The notes: generated by a model from the letters alone, not told the origin. 64,000 nt of DNA from Enoplosus armatus (GCF_043641665.1 NC_092197.1:18320648-18384647); one strand, 5' to 3'. Positions 1 to 13,440 are shown, counted from the first letter of the stretch. A program made the numbers and translations.

Positions 1-889
1 CAATCCCAATGCAGTTTGGTGCAGTCTGTGTTGCTTTCAGGCCATTCATCTCTGGAACCCTGGGAAATTTCAAGATGAGAAATATTTCGTTCATATTTCA
101 ACATAAACGCTTCATTGGGTTTTTGAATTGCACACATTATCATATGGTTTGTTGTCAAATCTTATCCAACACAAGTATTATTACAATTCAGAGTATTAAC
201 TAGTGGAGAAAATGTTTGGGAAGTACAGAAAACTCGTGTCATAACCCTTCTGTGAGCTCATCCGACAATTTGGGGCAGAACAAACTATCTCAGCAGCCAA
301 CCGATCAGATAGTCGTGAAATATTCCCTTGATGTTCGTGCTCCCCAGAGAACCAATTGAAAACACTTCATTTCAATGACCCCATAGTTTCCTATAGCTGA
401 GCTGAGATGCGACTGTAAATTCATAGGAGCATTCTTTAGAACCACCACTTAGCAATGCATTATCATTATCTACCCACCGCACTTTGACTCAGGTCATTAC
501 ATACAGTCGGTCGGTGCCACAACACTCCCACGGCTCTTGCTCCTTTAAGGTACGACATTAGCATCAGCCCGGTTCTGAACTTGTGTTTCTCCAGTGAAGA
601 AACTTGTTGTGTTGATGGGATCATGTAAAGCACGGCCACGCACGAGTGTCTCCCCTGGAGCTATAAGCAAAGAAATTAAACCTCTGCTGTGAGGTCGTGG
701 CGTTTCACACGGGGCCTCCTCCAACAATAATGAAGTCACGACTGATTACGTGTACGTCTTAATTAAATCAACTTCACCAACCAGAGGGCTGGGCAAAGTT
801 TTCTGGACTTTTTTTTTTTTTTTTTTTTAATCTGAACTTGAGCGGTCTGTCTTCAGCGTTACAATCAACCTCTTGTGTGGTTGGGGTCA

Positions 890-1075
890 GGATATTAGCA
901 TCAAGACTGACAGCAGAGGGAAACAGTTAGCCTGGCTCTCTCCAAGACTCAAACATACACCTCCCAGCGCTCGAAAACTCATTCTCATTTCCAGGTTATA
1001 TCTCATTTGTTTAATTCATACACAAACAGAAATATTGTTATAGGGGGAGTCATTTGCTGTAACCATTTCTTGGTG
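890..1075 (+). repeat. Decayed teleost interspersed repeat fragment
   Basis: The phrases 'gaaacagttagcctggctct' and 'ttatatctcatttgtttaat' occur in the same order, with about the same content between them, as in the longer repeat at 45716-45985. I recognise these as pieces of a very common percomorph interspersed repeat. The copy is short, internally rearranged and has no clear ends. The family name is uncertain. Confidence 0.45.
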
Positions 1076-1699
1076 AACTATTGTTCAATGTTTCTTTTGT
1101 TTGTTCACAACCTGCTTTCCCTTGTCTCTCCCGTGCTCTCTAAACTCTTAAAGCCTGGTCCGGTTTTTGGCTTCCCTGAATCTGACCCTAGTGAACCTGT
1201 TGCAGGTGCCGGCGCTGTCACTTCGTTTGGTTTCACAGTCAGTCATTTTGAGTGGGGCATCAAACAGAGGCTGACTGTGTGGTGTCTCGCTGTTTGATAC
1301 CTCCTGCAGGTGTTCCTTCTCTTCTCCAGCCGATTTGAGTAGATAAAAGTTAACTGAACACCTTCGTCATTTGGTCCGGCAGGCGTCAGCTGATGAAAAG
1401 GCATGAATGATTTCAGTTAATGCGGATTTTCACAATGAGATCATTTTCTGATCCCATCTATCTTATTTTGCTCATTTAAAAAAAATATAAATCCCAAAAG
1501 GATCGGTGACACTTTACTTTAAGTCACCTTATTCTGCATTTATAAATGTTAAATAATCATATAAGGACATTTGTAAGTGTTTATTAAGTGTAGGCCTGCT
1601 TGACTTCCACTGCTACAATTATTATTATTATTATTATAAAAGTGTGTATTTTCCTCTACTGAGTTTTCGTACAGAGCAATAGTCAGGACACAATATCAT

Positions 1700-1860
1700 A
1701 ATGCCATTCATGGTCCCCAGGGGATGAACCCTTTTAATAAGCCCATGACTAGCGCCTCCAGGACAAACTTAACATTTTTAGCTCCCCTGCTGGTGAGGCG
1801 CTAAAGGTGTGAGACAATGCAAAGCAAATTTTCTCCTTGCATTATTCACGGAAATTTGAG
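1700..1860 (+). repeat. Fragment of the repeat family also found at 61814-62362
   Basis: The phrase 'attcatggtccccaggggat' matches 'attcatggtgcccagaggat' in the 3' flank of the PARM1-like gene. Only the first part of the family is present, so this is a truncated relic. Confidence 0.4.
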
Positions 1861-4604
1861 TGTTTTTACAGTCCGGGTTTATTTGCCCCAAACGGCCGAC
1901 GTAACTGGCAATGTACGCTTTGGCAGCGTGTGTGGAGTGTGTGTGTGTGCGTCTTTAAGTGACAGCTCGGACTGATCTCAGAACTCGCCAGAAACTCCAG
2001 TTCATTCTGTCCCCTCCAGTTTCTCTCGTTTTTTACTCTGATGTTTGTCATTTTATAACTTGGAGTTATGAAGAAGCCTTGGGAGGTGCACACATGTTCT
2101 CTTGATCTCACAAGCAGTCGCCTCTAACATTTGCTTCGCCCTCAGTCTGAATGTGACTTAAGAACAGCTAAATTCTGTCCAACACTTTCATATCATGGGT
2201 GTAATGAGTCCTGCGGCCTCAAGGGGAAGTTGTGGTCTTGTTGGACTTCATAGCAGATAATACTTCCACCGGTAGTATTACATTGTTCATTTAATTGTTG
2301 AGGAGGGACTGTGATTGTTAAACAGGCAGTGATCAGCTCGGTCATGTTTTTTCTTCATTCATCACAGTCAGTTCCGAAATAGTAATATGAAACTACATCA
2401 CGTCGCAACACAACATTGTTATGTCAAATGCTGAAAGCACAGCGTCATTTGAAAACAGCGAGGTGTGTGTCACTCGGCAGAGCAATATCCAGACGTCCTC
2501 AACCAGAGTTATTAAGGCTGGATCAGTCCATGACATTTCACCATCTGTCTCTTAAATTCGACTGCCTGGACCTTGCGAGACTGTATAAGCATTCTGAAGC
2601 TGGAGGTCTAGATTTGGACTTTGATTCTGCCATTATCTGACGGTTTGTTGAGTGATCACTAACAGCGACGCTGTATCCAACAGTGTGAAAGGACAAGGCT
2701 AACGATAGCCAATGCATGGTCAATAAATCATATGAAACGACCAAAACCATCAATGAATTGATCTCGCTAAGTATTGTCTTTGTAGCCAAAGCTTGATATA
2801 TCTTGTTCCTCCGCAGGGGTCCATTGTTGTCCAAAAACACATCCATGAGTCACGCCGCTAGAGAACCAAATGTGTATTCATCCGCTGCTGAAAATAGTCC
2901 ACAACAAAAGCACTATGTACGCCTATTCGAGTAATGTTGGCTAAAAACTACAGTGTCCAGCTGTTTGAGGAAATGATTTTCCAGCTACACCCACTTGTTC
3001 TTTAGAGAGTCACGGGGGGGGGCTGGGGCTGATCTCTGCTGACAGTGGGCAAGAATTAGGAAATTATTTTGCCTTCTTAAAAATGAAACGATGTATTTGT
3101 GACATGTTTCGTTTCAAAGTCTTGGGCTTGGAGCTGAGAGCTACATACTGGGTACGAAATTCTGAGAGTATTGACAAACAGACTACCGCATTGTTGATTT
3201 TGGTCTTTTATTCGTAGATAATACGAAAAATGCACCAGACCTATCCTCTAACACATCAGTGCACAAGGAGCACGACACATGACACAACATATCAGAAATG
3301 TCACATAGCAAGGCAGGTCTTAGTGGTGTTTTACCAACTTGCCATGAACTTAGCTCTACAGTAGGAGTGCTGCAGTCACTCCTGACTGAACAGCATCTGT
3401 AATTCACACATGTCTCAGATTGACCTTTGAAATGCTTGCCAATAGTTTTAATAAATTACTTTCCCAGAATGATGATGAGTGTGCATCTGCTGGTTGTTGG
3501 AATATTTCTATCTTTTTTCTTTTTTTTTTTACCATAGTAGAGTCACTGTCATATTAAATAACAGATTTTAGTTTCATCAGAAGTTGGTGGTATAGGATCA
3601 GTGATGGAACATGCCTGACCCACAAAGCTAACATATGTCTTGGAAAGCACATCGCAGACGGAGGGTCACGCTAACATTGCTGGATCGTGTCATGTGACTA
3701 GACTCTTTGACAAAAGGTCAAGTGTTTGTTTTTTTTGTTTTTTTTTTCAACTTTTAGCAAAGGAGAATAAGGTGCGCTTCATTCAGTCTTAATGCGGGAG
3801 GTATGCTGGAGAATTTCATCTTGCAGTCGAATTCTTGAATGCTAACTGGAGTTGGGCGTAGATGGTGAAGTTTGGAGTCCTGGATGTTCTCACACACCAT
3901 CTTTTCATTGACACAACAGCTTCTCTCAGCTGCAGCCTGATTCCATTACTCTGAGTGTGGACCAACATTACTCCCATGTACACCCTTTGGTGTATTACAA
4001 ACAAAGAGAGGCAGCTGTGGATTTGTCAGAACAAGAGCTCCATATGGGGTTTTTCTCATCTTAACTGGGTCCACTTCAACAGGGGCTGAGCTGACTCGTG
4101 ACATCCTGTTGAGGTTTTACTTTCAGCTGCTGGACACACCGCTAACAGTGGATGCACCGGCTGATTAGCACCAATTTCTCAGTGTGATAATGTCCTCTCG
4201 CTTACAAAGCTCTGATTGGCTCGGTTGTTTTCCCCAAACTACAACCCTGTCTCCTAGTAATTGCGTTTATGTAGTACTAATTTATTTTGTCTAATGTGTT
4301 TTTGGATGAAACAGAAGACCAGGGTTTGTATCCTGAGTCCTGCATGTGGTTGGGTTTATATTCAAAATGAATATGAATGTCATTTTTAGGAGACAAAACA
4401 GCTGTCAATAAGCATCATTTTCCCTAATACAGATAATAACCAGGCTACCGTGTACTAAATAGCGGCAACACATCCTGGAACCCCTAGTTGACTGAACATA
4501 TTGCGACTCATTGAAAGTCAAAACTGCAGCTATCAATACATATTTCAATTACTTTATTTATAAAGTACAAAAACAATCTCACAATCGAAACACCACTCAT
4601 GTTC

Positions 4605-4605
4605 G

Positions 4606-4651
<46 letters not shown>
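4605..4651. repeat. (AAT)n microsatellite
   Basis: About 15 uninterrupted AAT/ATA units. The run of Asn codons in the overlapping open frame is a by-product of this repeat and not a protein. Confidence 0.95.
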
Positions 4652-4654
<3 letters not shown>

Positions 4655-7589
4655 TCTCTGTAATAGTGACAATAGTATTTTTTTAAACCAATGCTACAAA
4701 GTGCTTCACACAACGCAGGAAAGCAACAAACGTCAGGTGCCACATTTTCTTCTTGAAGTTGTCACAGAGCCTTTTGGAATACAACCTGCAAAGTTCTCCT
4801 GTACGTTTCCCCATTTGCATGAGGAGGACGTCCTCCTCCCTCTGCATATGCGCGGTGCCCATGAGACGGTATCTGCACTCTGCAGAGCCTGCATACAGAG
4901 CATCACTGATGGGTTTGCTCACAATTAGCAAAGCCATACGCCTACGTCTGCTTTTTGTTTTGGCAAAAACTCTCAGAATTCCACTTATAAGGTTACGAAA
5001 CTGTCAACCAAATAACAAAAAAGAAAAACTCAAAGCAGCAGAGTGGTGAGCACGACATGACCCTGTTGTTGTGCTGATGGAGTTATTTGATCAAGACAGC
5101 AGGCAGACATAATAAATACACATGTGTACAAGCAATTACTTTTATTTTATGTAGTACAATTATTAATACAACTTCTGAAGAAATATAAAGCATAATGTGT
5201 AAATGTGGGACTCAGTTGTCCACATGCGTTGATGTTTAACATTAAAATTGTATTTACTTTCAACAGAAGCAGCTCTTTTACACATTTGTCAGGTTTGGTT
5301 CAGCAGAGTTAAACAGACATTCTGTTTCTAATTGAAGTAGTCAGGAGGTGTTTAGCCTCCACCTTCCCATGGCAGAGTAAGACGTAGCTGATCTTAAAAA
5401 TACTTACTTTAATAATAGTTTTGTCCTAGAGGACCAACTTTTGTTTTTCCCTTTTCTTGTCTCATCTGTTTTGATCTTTTGCGACATGCGGAATCAAAAT
5501 GACCAATGCTGATTGCACACTTGCAAGTCAAGGGCTTGTTTTGGTATCACGCAGAGGTGACGACACCGAGAGCAATGCGAACAATGACCATTTCCTCTCG
5601 CTGTGACTGGCAGAGATTAGAAAATGAGAAGAGGGCAGACGCAATTACCAAGAATCTGCACTTTGAGTCAAGGGCCTCTGGGACAAAGAGTCATTTAATG
5701 GGTGTCGGGGTCAGATTCATGATGCAGCAGACAACTATCAGTCAATGCGGTCCCACACAAAACTGTGTTGAAATTTAATTTCAGGAACAAGGACACTTAA
5801 TGTGAAGCACTGAAACCAAGCTCAGTATCACGATACGACAACAAGAAAAGTTTGCATGTCATGATGACGTGGAAAACTTCTTGCCATAACAATAAACATT
5901 TCACATTATAATCATATTTCTTTTTCTGGAGTGGCAGCAACACTCTGCCGTAAATGAGTGAGTCTGTGAGTGAGCTACAAACCAACTGTGTGCGGTGGAG
6001 GATTGAGACATGGATTTAAGTTATAATATATATATATATGCATGTGTTGCCTTTAAAAATGTAACACCAACCTGGTCTTAATGATTTAGGGAGAAAAAAA
6101 TCTGAAATAAAAGATCAAATATTTCCCAGTAAGAAACAAAATGATGACGACGGCCTCATGTATATCTTTTACGGCCGTATGAAGCATTTCTTTTAGCATT
6201 CTAAAATGAATAGATTGCAATTTGAGGTAAAAAAAAAAATCATTTTTCACTTTCACACAATGCACTTCCTTCAATTAATATTACTCAGATTCGGAATACA
6301 AACGCATTCATTTTCATCCTTGCATGACATCCCCTCATTTTATTTAATCACAGCAGCAGTATATTGTTACAAATGTCTTTCCTGCTCAGCTTACGACTAA
6401 TTAAGAGACAAGGCCGCAGCACATGCACAGATTGAATTAACTGGCTTTTAGTATGGAGACGGAGGCCTCGCTAGCAGACTCAGGAACAGAAAAGACTAAA
6501 GAGGCATGTCACGCAAGGTCTCGGTTTTCACCCCAGCGAGAAGAAAGCAACAAACAGCCCTCAACTAGAACGGCTCCCCTCATGAATTTACAATCTATTG
6601 CTGAATTATAAATGAGAGGCCTGTTGGGGAAACATGGTTAAATATTGAAGGAAAAGTCAACTTAACAGCTTGTTAGGGCCAAGGTGGATGCTAAGGTTAC
6701 CATATCAAAGACAGACAGATGTTATCTGTGTGTCCACAGAGCTACTTTAGAGAATGATCAATCTGTGCTCATCTGGGAATGTCTTAGTCTGGTCACTAAG
6801 GTACAAATTATTCATAAATTGCAACTGTACTAATTATACCTTTGTTCATTGTGGTTTTGAATGTGTTTAAGAGACAAATGAAGAATTCAAAATTCACGTC
6901 TGAAATTGGGATATCTTTTTGAATGAAAATACAGCTCCAGAGTCATAATTCAAGATTGTACATGAAGAAAATGCAAAGCAAGGTTGACGGAGAGAGAGCG
7001 AGAGAGTCAGAGGAAACACAGAGAATGCAGAGAATGGTGTGAAACAGGGAGGGTCCCTGCCGTGGAACAGCAGCTCAGGAAATGCCTGGAGACAATGGGC
7101 TCTGCTACAGGAGCTACAGTGTAAAAGATATCATATATTAAAGAAAAACAAACCAAACTTCCCTCTTGCTATCCACGTTCGGGACTCGCTCAGTTAGAAC
7201 AATAACAGAGAACAGCAACGCGTTAACTGCAGGAACATCTGTGTCAGCTTTATATCAGACCTCTCTGATACTGCCCTGTGAACCTCTAATTGATATTTTG
7301 TCATTTACTCATTGTAATTATTTGGGTTCGCGTTCTTCAGATACCCTTTCGTTTTTTCTAATTTGAAGAATGTTACATGACGGAGGTTTCCTGTTTCCTT
7401 TTAAACATCTCTGCGCAAAATCAAAACAAAGCAAACCATGGTGAAGATTGGTGTCCACTTGGACCACTCCTCGTACTCTTTCTTTCTAGACATTAAAGCC
7501 ACAGGTGCCACCTCTAACATCGCTGATCCTGGTCTGAAAGTGACAGCAACAGCAAAACTGTGATTACTGTGTTAGGTGGACTCTAAGAC

Positions 7590-7760
7590 TAAGACTCTAA
7601 ACCTGTAGTCGCTCATCTTGGTCATGGCTCTTCTCTGGTCTGGTCCCACAGAGGTGGAATGAACTCCCCACTGAAGTCAGGACAGCAGCCCATCTTTTAC
7701 CGCATCCCACAAAAACACAATTTCAAACTACACCTTGACAGCCCATGCTAGCACTTACCT
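7590..7760 (+). mobile_element. LINE-like 3' end fragment
   Basis: One frame at about 7645-7720 reads LVPQRWNELPTEVRTA. This resembles the extreme C-terminus of reverse-transcriptase proteins encoded by fish non-LTR retrotransposons, where a W-N-x-L-P motif is followed by a short basic tail. Only these last residues remain and no reverse transcriptase domain is nearby. It is a 5'-truncated dead copy. The assignment rests on motif memory. Confidence 0.4.
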
Positions 7761-7834
7761 CTATCTAATTTCTTAAGAAAAAAAAGGACTCAAGGCGATT
7801 GCACCACAGCTCTCTAGCATGCAATATTTAGCTG

Positions 7835-7840
7835 TTTATT
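7835..7840 (-). terminator. Candidate poly(A) signal for the minus-strand gene
   Basis: AATAAA on the minus strand, about 550 bases past the stop codon. It is the nearest canonical hexamer I saw. No downstream GU-rich element was verified. Confidence 0.3.
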
Positions 7841-8386
7841 TGCATTTCCATTCTGTCCCATTTTGATGACATCTAGCTCTTGTTTAGTTCTTGTTTGGTT
7901 CTTGGGTGAACTTAAAATGAGTTTGCCGAAATGATGTGCGAGTGAGAATTCTAAGTTGAACAAACTCAAAGGCCAAACGTAACTTAAATTGTCTATAATC
8001 TACATATTCGTCAAAGACTGATGCCTTGAAAATTTGAGTTTTCTCAACTTCTTCGTGTTTTCAGTGTATGTAAAAAATACCAACAGACATAGTTAGTATC
8101 TATAATATATATTCAGAAAATAAAACTCACAAAAGCACAAAAAAACAAGTCTTTCTTTCGCTTTCTTATTTACCTCCCAGACAAGAAAAGATGTCAGGTT
8201 GTAAAAGTTCTTCAGGGAAAGAAATGCTGTGCTTCCACCAGTCTGGATTAAGTGACAACATAATCACAGTTGAGATGTTTTGTTCAGAACTGCAATTTTC
8301 TTGCCGAAGTCTGGCTGACAGCGTTTTTGGTGATCACTACAGTCTGCTCAAATGTTGACGTCTCCAGTCATGTTCTGCATCAGGGG

Positions 8387-8834
8387 TCAGAGAGACGAAT
8401 GCTCAAACAGGATGACTTTCGATTGGTTGGAGAGGCTGGAGAGCCTCGAGGGCCTGAAAGCTCCGATCCGAGAGTACACATCTGCGTCCGAGCAGGCGCC
8501 CCATGACAGGTGAGGGCTGGGCGGGGTGGTGTGGATCGCAGGCAGGGGGAGAGGAAAGGCAGTAGGTATTGGGAGGAGGGAAGGTGGAGGCAGGGCAGGA
8601 GGTGGGGGGAGGGGCAGTGGGGGTGGAGAAGGCACCGGTATGGGTGGGGGTGGAAGTGGCGTGGTGACAGTGGGTGTCACCAGGGTTACGGTTTGGACAG
8701 GCCAAGGAGCTTCAGGGGCCGTCCCGTTCTTGGTTGGCTGGTCCTGACACGCCACAGGGTGTTTGAGTGTGTAGGTGGCGGTGTGGTAGAAGCTGTAGTA
8801 CTCCAGAGCGTGCCTCGCCCTGGCCAACCTCAGC
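8387..8834 (-). CDS. Exon 2 (terminal coding exon) of the proline-rich membrane protein gene
   Basis: Starts after cccgcag, and its first base completes an Arg codon (AG|G). It encodes the juxtamembrane, Tyr-rich, Pro-rich and C-terminal parts and ends with TGA at 8389-8387. The Gly-rich open frames on the plus strand here are reverse complements of the proline codons. Confidence 0.72.
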
Positions 8835-9648
8835 CTGCGGGACACAGCACAAATCAAGTTTCTTTCCATTTTTTTCTGAGTTCAACATTTCAGGTACGAT
8901 GAGAAGATCGACGTAAAACCTCATGCATCAAGTTCAGAGCTGGAGTCTGGACACGGTTAGCCTAGCTTAGCATAAAGACTGGAGGCACGGGGAGACAGCT
9001 AGCCTGGAGTTTCAAAAGCTCTGGTCATACCACAGGCACAGCGAAAGTCATCTACAAGTCTTTGCAAAATATTTGGTTCTAGAAGCTTGGTGATGTAGCG
9101 ACTACTCAGAATTACTTGGTGAACTACTGTAACTGGTGAGCTAGCCCTTAACACGCTATCCAGCTGGGAACATGCTAGTGCTAGTTGCTTGCTAACGGTC
9201 AATGGCACAAACACATTAAGTTTCCCGTGCTAAGATATAAGAAAACAGACAAACAGTAAATAGATTTTACAGGGTTTTGATCTCATGGAATGTGGATCTA
9301 GTTGGTTTGTTACGGCGCGTATGACTCTGCGACAGGCACACACCTGTGTCTCAGCTGTAAGAGTTTGTACAGCAGCAGCAGGATCACAGCTCCAGCTAGA
9401 GTCACCAGGAGGACGGCCACCCTCACATCCAAGCTCCAGCATTTCCCAGCAGGCCCTGGAGAGCCGCAAGTCCTGGGTGGCTGTGGTGTCTGGAGGGGTC
9501 CCTCCATACCCAGTTTAGGATTGATGATGGCCAGGACAGGCTGGACGGTGTCCACCAGGAATGGGCTGCACTTCCTGAGTACAGCAGTCTTGGGCTGGGG
9601 AGGGATCTGGAGGGAGGTGCTGCTGGTGACCTGATGACCAACCTGCAT
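8387..9648 (-). CDS. Uncharacterised single-pass membrane protein with proline-rich tail (2 exons)
   Basis: Two exons, 9648-9344 and 8834-8387, join across a GT/AG intron (donor after CACAG, acceptor CCCGCAG) in the same frame, giving 250 residues. Residues 1-70 have no strong signal peptide. Residues about 76-94 form one membrane span (VAVLLVTLAGAVILLLLYKL), followed by a basic stop-transfer stretch (LRHRLRLARARH). The tail carries a Tyr-rich patch, ALEYYSFYHTATYTLKHP (111-128), a proline-rich stretch (about 160-215) that could bind SH3 or WW domains, and the C-terminus SRLSSLSNQSKVILFEHSSL. The polarity of charges suggests N-outside, C-inside. I chose the ATG at 9648. A minimal upstream ORF (MGK) starts at 9680. 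The tyrosine patch and C-terminus look constrained while the linker is low-complexity. I do not recognise the family and assign no function. The gene model itself is fairly firm. Confidence 0.75.
8835..9343 (-). other. Intron of the proline-rich membrane protein gene, filled with repeat relics
   Basis: A 509-bp intron. Most of it (about 8945-9215) is interspersed repeat: 'gcttagcataaagactgga' marks the family seen at 45716-45985, and 'tctagaagcttggtgatgta' with its sequel matches the relic at 22590-22880. Confidence 0.55.
9344..9648 (-). CDS. Exon 1 of the proline-rich membrane protein gene
   Basis: Codons 1-101 plus two bases of codon 102. It covers the N-terminal region and the membrane span. 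It ends AG before gtgtgtg, and the open frame runs on 34 bases into the intron, so the donor rather than a stop defines the end. Confidence 0.7.
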
Positions 9649-9739
9649 CGCTGCTGCTTTGATGTAAATTATTTCCCCATGCTGAATACACCCCGAGAAG
9701 TGTGAGCAGGTGTCTCCGAGGAGGCGGCTTCAAGCGGCT

Positions 9740-11690
9740 TTAAGAGCCGGACGTTCTGTAACATTAAAAGTTCTCAATCACTGCGTGTTTCAAATCTAAG
9801 CTTCGAACATAAAATAAAGACAAATGTGTCATTTTCCATCTTATATTCTCTGTGTGTTTTGCATCTGTTACACAATTCAGTATTAAAAACTGCTATTTTA
9901 CAAACACATGCACTTAAGAATCCTAAGATCTTCTAAAACGTCACTGTCTAACACTGTATGTTACACTTGCATTCAGTTTTTCTCATTAAAATGCAATGTG
10001 TGTTTCCTTTTCATCATTTCCTTCCTTTCCTTCATTTCTTTTTACATTTAAACCTGCATTAAATGATATTTTTGGCCACTTGGGGGCAGCGGACACAAGT
10101 TGTTAACACATCATTGACATATCATCAGCTTTTAAGTTAAGGTGAGCTTACAGAGCATTATCATCAATTTGAAATATCTGGCTCTTTAGCTGTCAATGCT
10201 GGGCTGACCAGCACCGGCGCTAACTTCTGTCTGTCTGCCGTTTCATGTACTGAGGGTTTTTAGAGCCGAAAACAGCGCAGCATGATTGTGTTGCCATGTC
10301 CTTGTGTATGTGATACAAACAAAACAGGGACGCACACACAAAACAATGCTCTATAGCGCTATTAGTGGTCAAAAACGCAGCCGGGTTACCTTTAAATTAT
10401 TCCGATTTTACGAACGGCCGCGCATTCCAACGGCTAAAAAGTCTCAATTTATCTTAATGTTTGTCAGAAAAGTTCACAAAAGAATATCCACTTACTTCAT
10501 TCAAAATGCGATGGCGTTGTTGCAGGTACATTCGTTAGAAAAACAAAGGCACAAAGTAGAAAACCTGAACACAACAACAGGAGCGCTGGCTAAGAACTGT
10601 GTGGCTTTCCAGGGCCAAAGGCACAATCCTGAGCACACACCAATGGGAGGAAGGCAGTGAAAACAGCAGGAAACAGTGCACTTCCCTAACACACAATACA
10701 GAGATGTGATTGGAGAGCACTTCCTATTGCCATGGTTACAGGAAACTGGTCAAGGGTGTCTTTTTGTTAAAGACTTCATTTTGAGTTGAGTGTGGGTCTG
10801 AACAAAACACACTGGGAGCACTTATAAAGTCACAATAGTCGCTTACAAAGGGTCTGCTGAGCAGAAGGTATACTATTCTTCTAGTCTTTCAGACAAGCTC
10901 TAATGCCTGCTATAATTGCAATTATTATCGTAATAAAAAACAAGGCACAAAAAGACGTCTTGTGTTAAAAGGGTTTCCTACACTTCTATAGTTTGATGAA
11001 TCAGGGAACAAAACACAGAATATAGTAGTAGAACCATCTATACACAGTGTGACCTTCAGATTGTAGCTTTGTCTTGGGGGGGGGGGGGGGCAAATTGAAC
11101 AAAAGCAGTTCCAAAGTGAAAGGGAAACGGTTGTTTCTGTGCCACCAAAGCAGCCCACATTAGTCCTGGCTGGGGTCAACAGAAGCAGAGAGATGGTGGC
11201 TGCCGTGAAAGGCTGGCCACTATCTGATTGAGCCAGTATTCAGGGGACGAATAAATGACACACCGGCACAGACAGAGGCCGCTCCGACGAGACTCATTTA
11301 TCTGTCTAATAAGTTTTGATGGCGGGCCAAGCCGAAAGGGAGGAACTCTTAGCTCTCACTCAATATCCCTGCCTGGCACCCTCACAATCCTCTGATATTG
11401 AAGAAGAGAGTAATATTAAAAGATCTGTTATCAGAGGCCCAATTGTAGCTCGGGGGGGGGGGGGGTGATCGGCCCAGACAACCTGCTAGAAAATGGATTC
11501 AGGAGCTGAACTATTTCTTAAAACCACAAAGACGATAATAGGAACAAGCGTCTTCATTATGATATCTTCAATTAGCTAATTTATTCTTTTGTTATGTTAT
11601 TTATTTTTTTGTTGTATCTTTTTAATTTTGGATTAAGGTTTTTGGGGAGGACCATAGGGACATTTCCCCCATATACTGTATGTTCATGAT
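9740..11690. other. Noncoding stretch
   Basis: No supported gene. It holds G-tracts at 11076-11090 and 11452-11465. Between them, 11215-11420 is repeat-free and of balanced composition with several TAAT-type and GATA-type words. That kind of block is often a conserved enhancer, but only comparison with another fish genome can tell. Confidence 0.4.
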
Positions 11691-11699
11691 GAACATGAA

Positions 11700-12160
11700 T
11701 GTCTTGTGGATAAATCATCAGCACAAATCATCAGATGTGGGGGACGGGGGGGGGGACGAAGATGGTGTTGATGAGGCTGAGTATGATGATGAAAATGTGA
11801 CAATTACGGTGGTGATGATGACGATGATGACGGTTACAGTGATGATGACAATGATGTGACGAGGATGAGGACTAGCTAAACATGACGATGATGATAATAA
11901 TGCTAATGACAATCATGAGTAGAGGGATGAGGCTGAGGATGAAGACGATGATGATGATGATGATGATGAGGATGATGATATTGTGATGATGATGTTAATA
12001 ATGAGGAGGATGGTTGAGGGTGATGAAAATAATAATGAGAATGATGTTGAGGATGAAAATAATGAATAGGTTGATGTTGGGGATGAGAATGACGGTGATG
12101 ATGACGAGAATGAGGTGAAGGGTGATGACGACGCTAATGATGAGATAAAGATGTTGATCA
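11700..12160. repeat. Imperfect GAT/GATGAC trinucleotide repeat field
   Basis: About 450 bases in which nearly every third position starts GAT, GAC or AAT. The purest block is 11949-11970. Interruptions are mostly single-base changes that keep the 3-base phase, showing an old expanded microsatellite decaying by substitution. Apparent acidic or Ser-rich frames are by-products. Confidence 0.85.
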
Positions 12161-13440
12161 GTCAATCAATCAATTGCATTTGTCACATGTAATCATACAC
12201 GGTACAATCACAGGAGGATGAAGAGAATGCACTAAAGCTGATGGCAATCAGCCGCAGTGGTGTAATAAAGACTGGTGGTGTACAGCAGCGGAGAGAATCC
12301 TCCAGTTAATGACCCCCGAGATGTAAATCTATTCATGAGCTCTTAATGTGAAGAGCTAATGTTGCCGTTGTCATCGGAGCGCTGACGGAACCAACGGGCG
12401 GCTGAAGTAGGAGTTCAGTGATTGGGCTTTTTATTTTTTCTGCGTGTATGACTAAAGACTACCAGGGAGCTGTTAAGTGCTCTTTGACAGGCCATCCACT
12501 GTTAACCCACACTGTTAAGAAACGAGACAAGACTGTCCATCACATCACATCCTGCTCACTACAACCACCCTCAGAAGCCTTGAAATGTGACGTGGGAGTG
12601 TGGGGGAAGAGAGACAGAGAAAAAAATGGTGCTTGCGTGCATATGAACCGTCTGCATTAAAAACATATGGAAGTTTAAAGAAACAATGTTTGGTTCATTA
12701 ACTAACGTTAAATGTGGCTTTGAATTCATTATTATTTATGAAAACGGATAGAACCTTCAAGACACGTCAACAACTAGCTCATTTTAAATAGGAATGCACC
12801 CATTCGACCCATTGGTGTGGTATATATAGGGTTAAATAAGAGGATCAGATGTCGCCCTGACGCGACCAATCCACATTAAACGCATACATTTCTATTCTGC
12901 TCCATTAATCTAAGGTTGATTCGCGAAGCTACTGCTGACCCCACCACCACTTCCTGCTTACTTCCTGATGAATTAGTTTGAATGTGGAGGCAGCGGCCGG
13001 CCTTTCTTCTTCATTCTTACCAAAGGAGGACAGCTCAGAAATGGGGACATACTATGTGTATGTTTCTTTTTCTTTGTTGTCCCAGGCTAAATATTCTCTA
13101 AAATGTACTGATAGTATATTTTTGCGCACTCAATACATGCATGTCTGCAGCACCATCCCACTCCCACCCCTTTGAAATAGGGCTCCCTGGAAAGCCATGG
13201 TATAAAACACTTGGATGATGGATGATGAAAATCCTGTTTGAACTTGAGACTAAAAGGACGCTGCTAACTCAAATCGGGACCACCAGAGGCACCCCAGTGG
13301 GACTCCCTTGACTGGCTGTCAAAACATCAAGGAGTCTGCACTGAGGAACTTTGGAAAGACAGGACACCTGAGATATCCATTCAGCGATGAAGATACCAAG
13401 AAGCAAGAACTAACAGGTGAACCTTTGAGTTAAGTTTATT
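12161..13440. other. Noncoding stretch
   Basis: No gene supported. About 12215-12400 is free of recognisable repeats and has balanced composition. The remainder is unremarkable AT-rich sequence. Confidence 0.4.

Larger units (their letters stand above)
1..7580. other. Noncoding stretch, no gene supported
   Basis: I find no open frame here with splice context, domain-like content or composition that would support a gene. The longest frames are under 110 codons and look like chance. The stretch is AT-rich with poly-T tracts near 811-828 and 3518-3530, two decayed interspersed-repeat pieces and one AAT microsatellite, listed separately. The rest is unassigned. Confidence 0.6.

Noticed and set aside
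8510..8902. Plus-strand Gly/Arg-rich frames of 73-130 codons.
   Set aside because: Mirror of the proline-rich coding exon on the minus strand, which has a matching intron phase and a membrane span in the partner exon.
11718..11912. Ser/Ile/Val-rich minus-strand frame.
   Set aside because: Produced by the GAT-rich simple repeat.
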